Assembly (NCBI GenBank): GCA_002359495.1
Contig: DENB01000002.1
Span: 496 to 10,090, forward strand
Direction: 5' to 3'
Length of the DNA stretch: 9,595 nt
DNA from: Enterobacteriaceae bacterium UBA2655
GTDB taxonomy: Bacteria; Pseudomonadota; Gammaproteobacteria; Enterobacterales; Enterobacteriaceae
This document shows positions 1 to 5,473 of the stretch, piece by piece. The position numbers and the translations under genes were made by a program. How positions within the stretch are numbered: the stretch's first letter is position 1; the number at the start of each line of letters is the position of its first letter. Below the pieces are notes generated by a model that saw only the letters and a program-made list of their open reading frames with translations, did not search any database and was not told the DNA's origin.

Positions 1-1322
1 GCCCAGCCTTCCGGGAAGCCGCCGTTGCCGGTGCGGGTAGCGTCGACGCGCGCCAGCTCGCTGCGTACCGGCGGCAGGCCGCTCCAGTAAAGCTTGTAGC
101 TGAACTCCAGCTCGCTGCCCGCTTTGATCGGCTCCGCCGGCTGCCAGAAGCAGACGACGTTATCCAGGGTTTCGCCGGTGGTCGGGATCTCCATCAGATT
201 AACAGCGCCTTTGCCCCATTTGCCGACCGGCTCTACCCACAGGCTGGGGCGTTTGTCGTACCAGCCGATAACGTCCTGATAATCTTCGAAATCGTGATTA
301 AGCTGCAGCAGGCCGAAGCCGCGCGGGTTCTCATCCTGATAGGCGTTGAACTGCAGACGCTGCGGATTGTTCAGCGGACGCGCGATCCATTCGCCGCTGC
401 CGGTCCACATCGCCAGCCGATCGCTATCGTGAATTTGCGGATGATAGGTATTGCACATGCGACGCTCATTGGTGCCGCAGCTGAACATACTGGTCATCGG
501 CGCGATGCCCAGCTGACGAATTTCCTGACGCGCGCAGAGGTGGTTTTCCACCTCCATCACCACGCGCTTCGGCTCGCAGTGAATAATAAATTTGTAGGCG
601 CCGGTTACGCTTGGACCGTCCAGCAGCGCATAAGCGGTAAAGGTGGTCTCGTCCGCTTTCGGCGTCTCAAACCAGAAGGCGATGAAGTCAGGAAATTCTT
701 CGTGACCGTTGCTGAAGGTGTTTACCGCCACGCCGCGCGCGGAAAGGCCGTACTGATAAGTGTCGTCCACCGCGCGGAAGTAGCTGGCGCCAAGGAACGA
801 GACGATATCGCGCCGCGCCAGCTCCGGTTTTTTAAACGCGCGAAAGCCGGCAAAGCCAAGGTCGGTTTTTCCTTCCAGCTGTTTGGTATCGACTTGCGTA
901 TCGCTGTAATTAAACAGCTCGGGACGAAAGTGAATTTCGCGCGCCTCGCGGCTGTCGGCATCCACGGAAAACATGCGGATGCGGCGTTTAAAGCCCATAC
1001 CGACATGAAAGAACTGCACGTCCAGCTCACGATTGGGTATCGTGCTCCACAGGGAGTGATTGGCATCGTACTGAATGGCGTTGTACGCCTGCGGCGTCAT
1101 GTTCGCCAGCGTATCGGGCAGCGGTCCCGGCGCGCCGCCCCAGGGCTGTTTTGCCAGCGCGGCGGCTTTCTTTTTCAATACGTCGAAATCAAAGCGCACG
1201 GCGGCGCCGTCGGCTATGCCGTCTTCAGCCCAGGCGGACTGCGCAAACAGGGAGGATAAGCCGGTCATCCCGCTGACGGCGGAAAAAGCCATTGACGCCT
1301 TCATAAACATTCTTCGATTCAT
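1..1322 (-). CDS. opgD: Glucans biosynthesis protein D, 5' part (cut by the left edge)
   Basis: Periplasmic protein of the OpgG/OpgD family, which shapes the backbone of osmoregulated periplasmic glucans. The first 440 codons are visible; the E. coli protein is about 551 residues, so roughly the last 110 are off the window. The start at 1322 gives a twin-arginine signal: NRRMFMK at residues 2-8, a hydrophobic stretch, then AWA before E33 as the likely cleavage site. This indicates Tat export of a folded protein. Segments such as [51 protein letters not shown] and KRPSLWVEP match OpgD as I remember it and separate it from OpgG, which uses a Sec signal. The reading frame is intact to base 1. 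In E. coli opgD lies elsewhere (near ydcI), so its place beside elaB is unusual. The ribosome-binding site is weak: AAGGA lies about 13 bases before the ATG. Internal Met codons at residues 5 and 7 would break the Tat motif, which supports the first ATG. Confidence 0.95.
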   Translation of the reverse strand, partial: MNRRMFMKASMAFSAVSGMTGLSSLFAQSAWAEDGIADGAAVRFDFDVLKKKAAALAKQPWGGAPGPLPDTLANMTPQAYNAIQYDANHSLWSTIPNRELDVQFFHVGMGFKRRIRMFSVDADSREAREIHFRPELFNYSDTQVDTKQLEGKTDLGFAGFRAFKKPELARRDIVSFLGASYFRAVDDTYQYGLSARGVAVNTFSNGHEEFPDFIAFWFETPKADETTFTAYALLDGPSVTGAYKFIIHCEPKRVVMEVENHLCARQEIRQLGIAPMTSMFSCGTNERRMCNTYHPQIHDSDRLAMWTGSGEWIARPLNNPQRLQFNAYQDENPRGFGLLQLNHDFEDYQDVIGWYDKRPSLWVEPVGKWGKGAVNLMEIPTTGETLDNVVCFWQPAEPIKAGSELEFSYKLYWSGLPPVRSELARVDATRTGNGGFPEGW

Positions 1323-1655
1323 GCCAGAAACTTTTTCCTTAGCTGTTCGAGTTTGTAGTGACTGTCGTGCTTCTGCACGCTTTGCATCGCCTGTAAACGC
1401 AGGTTGCAAGGGAATACGACAGTCGTGCCGGGTAAAGATTCAGTCCTGAAGAAATTTATCAGAATAATCAAATAAGCGAAGTGATATTCACGCCTGCGCC
1501 GCTTCACTTTCATTGTTTCGTGCAACGGCGGCTTAACCGCAGCAGCAGGGGATTGCGCGCCTTCAGATCGCGCCCGCTGGCGGGCCAGTCGCGCTAACTG
1601 GCCTGAAAATCAGGGAATTCCTGGCAAGCGTTGGGCGCAGAAGCCAGATTACTGA
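1323..1655. other. Intergenic region between divergent opgD and elaB
   Basis: No credible gene is seen here. The stretch must hold the opgD promoter (minus strand) and the elaB regulatory region. It contains a 9-bp inverted repeat GACTGTCGT (1360-1368) and ACGACAGTC (1416-1424). It also has two overlapping GC-rich hairpins: GCCCGC/GCGGGC at 1572-1585, and GGCCAGT/ACTGGCC with a 7-base loop at 1583-1603. They share GGC, so only one can form fully. Neither has a T-run, so I do not call them terminators. I could not assign a clear opgD promoter; the AT-rich stretch 1440-1480 is the likeliest place. Confidence 0.5.
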
Positions 1656-1665
1656 CTATAGTTAA
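1656..1665 (+). promoter_or_regulatory. RpoS-type -10 element for elaB
   Basis: CTATAGTTAA differs at one base from the extended sigma-S -10 sequence CTATACTTAA and lies 34 bases before the elaB start. elaB is known as a stationary-phase, RpoS-dependent gene in E. coli, so the match agrees with its expected regulation. The promoter assignment itself is inference; I found no good -35 element, which sigma-S promoters often lack. Confidence 0.5.
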
Positions 1666-1699
1666 TGGACACGCTTGTTATGCACACGGAGGAAGAAAA

Positions 1700-2011
1700 A
1701 TGGTGACACCTAACGAACCCCATGAAACACGCTTGGATGACGATCTCACCCTGCTGACCGAAACGCTGGAAGAGGTGCTGAAATCGTCGGGCGATCCCGC
1801 CGATCAGAAATATATCGAACTGAAAACCAAAGCGGAGCAGGCGCTGCATGACGTGAAGGTACGCGCAAGCCAGGCCTCGGACAGCTACTACTATCGTGCT
1901 AAAAACGCGGTTTATCGCGCGGACGATTATGTGCATGAAAAACCCTGGCAGGGCATCGGCATCGGCGCGACCGCAGGTCTGATCGTCGGCCTGCTGCTGG
2001 CTCGCCGTTAA
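1700..2011 (+). CDS. elaB: ElaB: stationary-phase, tail-anchored inner-membrane protein (DUF883 family)
   Basis: A 103-residue protein of the ElaB/YqjD/YgaM family. Members are C-terminally anchored in the inner membrane, rise in stationary phase and have been linked to ribosome association and stress tolerance. Residues 12-75 are a highly charged, probably helical region (DDDLTLLTETLEEVLKSSG, then SQASDSYYYRAKNAVYRADDYVHEKPWQG). Residues 85-100 form one glycine-rich membrane segment ending in ARR, with GxG and GxxxG spacing. The sequence is very close to E. coli ElaB from DDDLTLL onward, and the length is nearly the same (about 101). I chose the ATG at 1700 because GGAGGAAG (1688-1695) is an excellent Shine-Dalgarno sequence; an upstream in-frame ATG at 1631 has no such site and would add residues the family lacks. 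It is followed by its own terminator, so it appears monocistronic. Confidence 0.95.
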   Translation: MVTPNEPHETRLDDDLTLLTETLEEVLKSSGDPADQKYIELKTKAEQALHDVKVRASQASDSYYYRAKNAVYRADDYVHEKPWQGIGIGATAGLIVGLLLARR

Positions 2012-2042
2012 TCGCGGATTTAGCATTGCAGTAACAGATAAA

Positions 2043-2073
2043 CAACGGCGAGGGAGACCTCGCCGTTGCTTTT
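2043..2073 (+). terminator. Rho-independent terminator of elaB
   Basis: Perfect 11-bp stem CAACGGCGAGG / CCTCGCCGTTG with a GAGA loop, followed by CTTTT, beginning 31 bases after the elaB stop. This is a textbook intrinsic terminator and separates elaB from yfaY. Confidence 0.9.
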
Positions 2074-2098
2074 GATCGCCCGCTTCATGGTTTGTTGA

Positions 2099-2127
2099 TT
2101 GTATTTCCCCTCCGCGCTTCCTACAGT
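2099..2127 (+). promoter_or_regulatory. Weak candidate sigma-70 promoter for yfaY
   Basis: TTGTAT (2099-2104) and TACAGT (2122-2127) are separated by 17 bp and lie just before the yfaY leader. Each hexamer is only a partial match to the consensus (3/6 and 4/6), so this is a plausible but unproven promoter. Some promoter is needed because the elaB terminator lies upstream. Confidence 0.3.
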
Positions 2128-2153
2128 AAAGCCACCGGCATAAGGAGAAGAAG

Positions 2154-3350
2154 ATGATAAAAGTCGAAATGCTCTCAACGGGCGATGAAGTGCTGCACGG
2201 ACAGATAGTGGATACTAACGCGGCCTGGCTGGCCGATCTGCTGTTTCAGCAGGGATTGCCGATGACCAGCCGTTTTACGGTCGGGGATAAGATGGAATCC
2301 CTGGTCGAGGCTCTGCAGACGCGCAGCGAAGCGGCGGATGTGCTGATCGTGAACGGCGGTCTCGGTCCGACCAGCGACGATCTCAGCGCTCAGGCGGCGG
2401 CGAAAGCGTGCGGCGTCGAGCTGGCGCTGCATGAGGAGTGGCTCGCCAATATGGAAGCCTGGTTCGCCAGTCGGGGGCGCGTGATGGCCGCCAGCAACCG
2501 TAAACAGGCGGAAATTCCCGTCGGCGCCGAGCTTATCGACAATCCGGTGGGCACCGCCTGCGGCTTCGCCGTTGAGCTGAACGGCTGCTGGATCTTCTTT
2601 ACGCCGGGCGTGCCGTCAGAATTTAAGGTGATGGTAGAGCAGCAGATCCTGCCGCGTCTGAAAACGCGCTTCTCCGTGCCGGAGGCGCCGCTCTGTTTGC
2701 GCCTTACCACGTTTGGCCGCGGCGAAAGCGATCTGGCGGCTGAACTGGAGCCGCTGGCGCTGCCGGAAGGGGTAGTAATGGGCTACCGTTCCTCCATGCC
2801 GATCATTGAAATTAAACTGACCGGACCCGCCAGCCAGCGGGTAGCGATGGAGCAGGTATGGCAGCAGGTCAGGCTGCAGCTTGCGGAATGCACCATCTTC
2901 GAAGGCACCGAAGGGCTGCCCGCGCTGCTGGCGCGCGAGCTTAAGACGCGCACTTTACAGCTGGCGGTCAGCGAGCAATTCACCGCCGGGCTGCTGCAGT
3001 GGCAGCTTGCTTCAGCAGAAGTGCCGCTGAGCCGCGGCGAAATTTTGCCGGCGATGCAGGAAGATCTGGAAACCCAGGCGAGCCGCACCCAGGCATTCGC
3101 GCGGGAGCAGGGCGCGGCGCTGGCTATCAGTACAGGTGCGCTTGACGAGATGGAGATTGCGCTGGCGCTGCATACCCCGGACGCGACCTGGGCGCAGCGG
3201 GTAAAATTCAATAACGCGCGCCATAACCTGAAAACCCGTCAGGAAGTGGTGGCGATGATGGCGATGAACATGCTGCGCCACTGGCTGCACGGCAGCGAAG
3301 TCAGCACCGGCCACGGCTGGATTGACGTAGTGGAAACGGTGAAGATGTAG
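2154..3350 (+). CDS. yfaY: YfaY: CinA-family protein (MoCF-like domain plus degenerate deamidase domain)
   Basis: A 398-residue cytoplasmic protein matching E. coli YfaY (about 400 residues) along its length. Residues 1-170 are the molybdopterin-binding-like (MoCF/COG1058) domain, with STGDEVLHGQIVDTNAAWLA near the N-terminus, VNGGLGPTSDDLS at 66-78 and TPGVPSEFK at 150-158. A middle segment (about 175-255) contains MGYRSSMPIIEIKLTGPAS. The C-terminal part resembles the CinA/PncC nicotinamide mononucleotide deamidase domain, but where active members have AESCTGG this protein reads SEQFTAG (273-279). The catalytic Ser is thus Gln275 and the following Cys is Phe. Deamidase activity is therefore unlikely; E. 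coli YfaY shares the change and, as I recall, showed no NMN deamidase activity. The true role is unknown; ADP-ribose or nucleotide pyrophosphatase chemistry of the N-terminal domain is possible. AAGGAG at 2142-2147, six bases before the ATG, fixes the start. The gene is closed by a terminator at 3408. Confidence 0.93.
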   Translation: MIKVEMLSTGDEVLHGQIVDTNAAWLADLLFQQGLPMTSRFTVGDKMESLVEALQTRSEAADVLIVNGGLGPTSDDLSAQAAAKACGVELALHEEWLANMEAWFASRGRVMAASNRKQAEIPVGAELIDNPVGTACGFAVELNGCWIFFTPGVPSEFKVMVEQQILPRLKTRFSVPEAPLCLRLTTFGRGESDLAAELEPLALPEGVVMGYRSSMPIIEIKLTGPASQRVAMEQVWQQVRLQLAECTIFEGTEGLPALLARELKTRTLQLAVSEQFTAGLLQWQLASAEVPLSRGEILPAMQEDLETQASRTQAFAREQGAALAISTGALDEMEIALALHTPDATWAQRVKFNNARHNLKTRQEVVAMMAMNMLRHWLHGSEVSTGHGWIDVVETVKM

Positions 3351-3407
3351 CATGAGAGAGGTTGCAGGAGAAAGGCATTGCTGTCGGTCAGGCAGTGGTA
3401 TCAACGG

Positions 3408-3444
3408 AAAAGGGTCTGTCTCGCGCTCCATGCAGGCCCTTTTT
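3408..3444 (+). terminator. Rho-independent terminator of yfaY
   Basis: AAAAGGGTCTG (3408-3418) pairs with CAGGCCCTTTT (3433-3443) through 10 Watson-Crick pairs and one G-U pair, with a 14-base loop; the T-run is 3440-3444. It lies 57 bases after the yfaY stop. The A-run before the stem gives weak bidirectional character. Confidence 0.75.
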
Positions 3445-3525
3445 AGTGCCGGGTAGTCGGCTCTGTCCGTTCAGCGGGGAAGTGGTTTCCGTGCTTGTTG
3501 TCAGTCTATCCGGTGCCGATCAGTC

Positions 3526-3627
3526 GGCGATGTCGGGCAGTTATGTAAAGACGGCGTAAATACATCCCTGTAGCCTCAGCCGCCGCATCCATGCGGCGGA
3601 TGCTTTACTCCACTGCCTGACATCGCC
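3526..3627 (+). repeat. Structured palindromic element, copy A
   Basis: A 102-bp element with 25-bp imperfect terminal inverted repeats (3526-3550 and 3603-3627). The arms pair as 9 bp, a G-U, 6 bp, a 3x3 internal loop and 6 bp (GTAAAG/CTTTAC). Inside lie two hairpins: TACA-TCCC-TGTA (3561-3572) and a perfect 9-bp stem, CCGCCGCAT-CC-ATGCGGCGG (3580-3599). Together they form a three-way-junction fold. Its 66-bp core (3545-3610) is 52/66 identical to copy B read on the minus strand. It lies downstream of yfaY in the same sense, but after the terminator. I do not recognise it as ERIC, REP/BIME or another repeat I know; it may be a dispersed intergenic repeat of this lineage or a small structured RNA. 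Confidence 0.75.
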
Positions 3628-3688
3628 TCCTTAAGGCCAGACCGTGCATGTTGTATGGGGCGATAAAGTCAGCGGCTATGCTTTGTTT

Positions 3689-3756
3689 AACAGCCCAACA
3701 GCCCAACAGCCCAACAGCCCAACAGCCCAACAGCCCAACAGCCCAACAGCCCAACA
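3689..3756. repeat. Octanucleotide tandem repeat (AACAGCCC), 8.5 units
   Basis: Eight perfect copies of AACAGCCC plus a final AACA, with no mismatch in 68 bp. The complement reads GGGCTGTT. A perfect array of an 8-bp unit is prone to slipped-strand length change. Because 8 is not a multiple of 3, each gain or loss would shift the frame of any gene across it. I see no convincing gene here; both strands simply have open frames encoding an 8-residue repeat (QQPNSPTA on plus, LGCWAVGL on minus). Confidence 0.95.
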
Positions 3757-3818
3757 CTATCACTTTACTACCAGATCGCACGGACAGAATCGTGCAGCGA
3801 TAACAATACATCAGGGAA

Positions 3819-3919
3819 GGGAAGGCGCGCCCGAAGAGCAAAGCATCCGAGCCAGGGATGGCGAGGCTGAGGCCACACGGACGTGTTCACGCCGTCTTTG
3901 CGATCGGGTGCGCCTTCCC
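3819..3919 (-). repeat. Structured palindromic element, copy B (inverted relative to copy A)
   Basis: A 101-bp element on the minus strand. Its arms, 3896-3919 and 3819-3843, pair as 10 bp, an A-C mismatch, 5 bp, a 2x3 internal loop and 6 bp (GCAAAG/CTTTGC). This is nearly the same layout as copy A, although the outer arm sequences are unrelated. The 66-bp core (3836-3901) aligns with copy A without gaps at 52 of 66 positions, including GACGGCGT near its start, GCCTCAGCC in the middle and CGGATGCTTT near its end. Four paired positions changed together between the copies. It begins 67 bases after the yfaE stop in the direction of nrdAB-yfaE transcription, so it could act as the 3' end structure of that operon. 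A short duplication (GGAAG) lies just outside the left arm. Confidence 0.72.
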
Positions 3920-3986
3920 TGACCCGGCACCAGACTTGGCCGCGACACCCTCGCGCCAGACCCAAACCCGCCGCGACAGCCCGCCT

Positions 3987-4250
3987 TTACAAATCAATCT
4001 CAATATCGCCCTGCGCAGTGCAACAACAGGGCAAAATCTCGCCCTGCTGAACAAAGGCGAGCGGCGCCTGCGCATAATGCACTTCGCCTTTCACCAAACG
4101 CATGCGACAAGAGCCGCAATAGCCTTCGCGGCACTGAAACTCCACGCAAAAATTATGCGCTTCCAACACCGCCAACAGATTCGGATGCTCCTCAGCCCAC
4201 TCCAGCCGATTGCCGGAGGCGCTGAGAATAACGAAAGGACGCGACATCAT
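3987..4250 (-). CDS. yfaE: YfaE: 2Fe-2S ferredoxin for ribonucleotide reductase cofactor maintenance
   Basis: An 87-residue plant-type ferredoxin. The cluster ligands are visible: Cys40, Cys45 and Cys48 in QCREGYCGSC, with the fourth among Cys75-77 in LPCCC. In E. coli, YfaE supplies electrons that restore the diferric-tyrosyl radical of NrdB. The length and sequence agree with the E. coli protein (about 84 residues), including PLAF.Q.GEILPCCC and the GDIEI end. Its ATG overlaps the nrdB stop in TAATG, so translation is probably coupled to nrdB. A second ATG follows at once (4247), so the protein may begin at Met1 or Met2. It is the last gene of nrdA-nrdB-yfaE; no T-rich terminator follows, but palindromic element B begins 67 bases downstream. 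Confidence 0.95.
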   Translation of the reverse strand: MMSRPFVILSASGNRLEWAEEHPNLLAVLEAHNFCVEFQCREGYCGSCRMRLVKGEVHYAQAPLAFVQQGEILPCCCTAQGDIEIDL

Positions 4251-5380
4251 TAAAGCTGGAAATCGTTAAAGTCGTCTTCGCCTACTTCTGAATCGATCTG
4301 ACCGACCAGATAAGAGCTGACTTCCACTTCCTGCGGCGCAACCTGCACGTTATCAGAAACCAGCCAGGCATTAATCCACGGAATCGGGTTAGAGCGCGTC
4401 TGGAACGGCAAATCAAGGCCCACCGCCTGCATACGAATATTGGTAATGTACTCAATATACTGGCAAAGAATATCCTTGTTCAGACCAATCATCGAACCGT
4501 CGCGGAACAGATACTCCGCCCACTCCTTCTCCTGCAGCGCGGCCTTCTTAAACAGATCGAAACACTCTTCGCGACACTCTTCGGCGATCGCCTTCATCTC
4601 CGGATCGTCTTCGCCGCTGCGCATCAGATTCAACATATGCTGGGTGCCGGTCAAATGCAGCGCTTCGTCGCGGGCGATCAAACGGATAATTTTGGCGTTG
4701 CCTTCCATCAGTTCGCGCTCCGCAAAGGCGAAAGAGCAGGCGAAACTCACATAAAAACGAATCGCTTCCAGCGCGTTCACGCTCATCAGACAAATATAAA
4801 GCTGCTTCTTCAGCGCGCGCAGATTAACGGTAACGCTCTTGCCCGCCACCTGATGGGTGCCTTCTCCCAGCAGATGCCAGTAATTGGTCATCTCGATCAA
4901 ATCATCGTAATACTTTGAGATATCCTGAGCGCGCGCCAGAATCTGCTCGTTGGTCACGATATCGTCAAACACCAGCGCCGGATCGTTAACGATATTGCGG
5001 ATAATATGGGTATAAGAACGTGAATGAATCGTCTCTGAAAACGCCCAGGTCTCAACCCAGGTCTCCAGTTCCGGAATCGAAATCAACGGCAGCAGCGCGA
5101 CGTTCGGGCTACGACCCTGAATCGAATCCAGCAGCGTCTGGTACTTCAGATTGCTGATAAAAATATGCTTCTCATGATCCGGCAGCGCCTGATAATCGAT
5201 GCGATCGCGTGACACGTCTACCTCTTCCGGGCGCCAGAAAAAGGAGAGTTGCTTCTCAATCAGCTTCTCGAAAATGTCATATTTCTGCTGGTCAAAGCGC
5301 GCCACGTTGACGGACTGGCCAAAGAACATCGGCTCTTTCAGCTGATCGTTTTTGTTTTGCGAAAAAGTAGTGTAAGCCAT
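4250..5380 (-). CDS. nrdB: Class Ia ribonucleotide reductase, beta subunit
   Basis: The 376-residue radical-generating subunit (R2), which holds the diiron-tyrosyl cofactor. Diiron ligands and the radical Tyr are in place (numbering with Met1): Asp85 in QTLLD; Glu116, His119 and Tyr123 in SETIHSRSY; further Glu and His ligands in [20 protein letters not shown]. Trp49 (FFW) and C-terminal Tyr357 in [12 protein letters not shown], which carry the radical to NrdA, are also present. The length equals that of E. coli NrdB. The frame is open 18 codons upstream to 5434, but I place the start at 5380 (MAYTTFSQ) to match the family; the upstream codons lie in the nrdA-nrdB spacer hairpins. The Shine-Dalgarno sequence is poor (GGA within TTTTGGACTG), so expression may depend on coupling or on the spacer structure. 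The stop overlaps the yfaE start. Confidence 0.98.
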   Translation of the reverse strand: MAYTTFSQNKNDQLKEPMFFGQSVNVARFDQQKYDIFEKLIEKQLSFFWRPEEVDVSRDRIDYQALPDHEKHIFISNLKYQTLLDSIQGRSPNVALLPLISIPELETWVETWAFSETIHSRSYTHIIRNIVNDPALVFDDIVTNEQILARAQDISKYYDDLIEMTNYWHLLGEGTHQVAGKSVTVNLRALKKQLYICLMSVNALEAIRFYVSFACSFAFAERELMEGNAKIIRLIARDEALHLTGTQHMLNLMRSGEDDPEMKAIAEECREECFDLFKKAALQEKEWAEYLFRDGSMIGLNKDILCQYIEYITNIRMQAVGLDLPFQTRSNPIPWINAWLVSDNVQVAPQEVEVSSYLVGQIDSEVGEDDFNDFQL

Positions 5381-5401
5381 AAAAACAGTCCAAAAGTGAA
5401 C

Positions 5402-5460
5402 GGGCCGAATAAATTCGGCCCTGCGTTTCAACACCGGGGCGAAACGCGTGGTCCGCCCCG
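5402..5460 (-). promoter_or_regulatory. Hairpins in the nrdA-nrdB intercistronic spacer
   Basis: The 93-base spacer between nrdA and nrdB is mostly base-paired. Nearest nrdB is a perfect 8-bp hairpin, GGGCCGAA-loop-TTCGGCCC (5402-5421). Upstream of it in the mRNA are two crossing helices: CGGGGCG/CGCCCCG (5435-5441 with 5454-5460) and GCGTTTC/GAAACGC (5423-5429 with 5441-5447). They share base 5441, so they are either alternative hairpins or an H-type pseudoknot. There is no T-run, so this is not a simple terminator. A role in setting the NrdA:NrdB ratio or mRNA processing is inference. Confidence 0.55.
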
Positions 5461-5473
5461 CCGTGATACATGA

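Larger units (their letters stand above)
3351..3986. other. Gene-free convergent region between yfaY and yfaE
   Basis: 636 bases with no credible gene. Open frames of 62-92 codons exist on both strands, but they run through the octamer repeat or the palindromic elements, lack good ribosome-binding sites and resemble nothing I know. Contents: the yfaY terminator, structured element copy A, an octamer tandem repeat, structured element copy B in the opposite orientation, then about 67 bases before the yfaE stop. That last stretch holds a small hairpin CCGCGAC/GCGCC-type repeat around 3940-3957 but no T-rich terminator. Confidence 0.7.

Noticed and set aside
294..1259. A 321-codon plus-strand open frame
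   Set aside because: It lies wholly antisense to opgD, whose protein is clearly recognisable; it has no ribosome-binding site and no known family features.
3689..3756. CRISPR-like array
   Set aside because: The units are 8 bp and directly adjacent with no spacers, so this is a simple tandem repeat.
3526..3919. An insertion sequence or composite transposon bounded by the two inverted elements
   Set aside because: The 183-bp interval encodes no transposase and I see no target-site duplication. Each copy has its own terminal inverted repeats and lies in sense with its neighbouring gene.
3605..3922. Open frames on both strands across the octamer array that could suggest a phase-variable surface protein
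   Set aside because: Neither has a ribosome-binding site, a signal peptide or any recognisable domain outside the repeat, and both run through palindromic elements. The 8-bp repeat itself yields open frames.
5381..5434. A longer NrdB starting at 5434
   Set aside because: The 18 extra residues (beginning MLKRRAEF) fall in the spacer hairpins and are absent from the family; the 376-residue protein from 5380 matches NrdB exactly in length.
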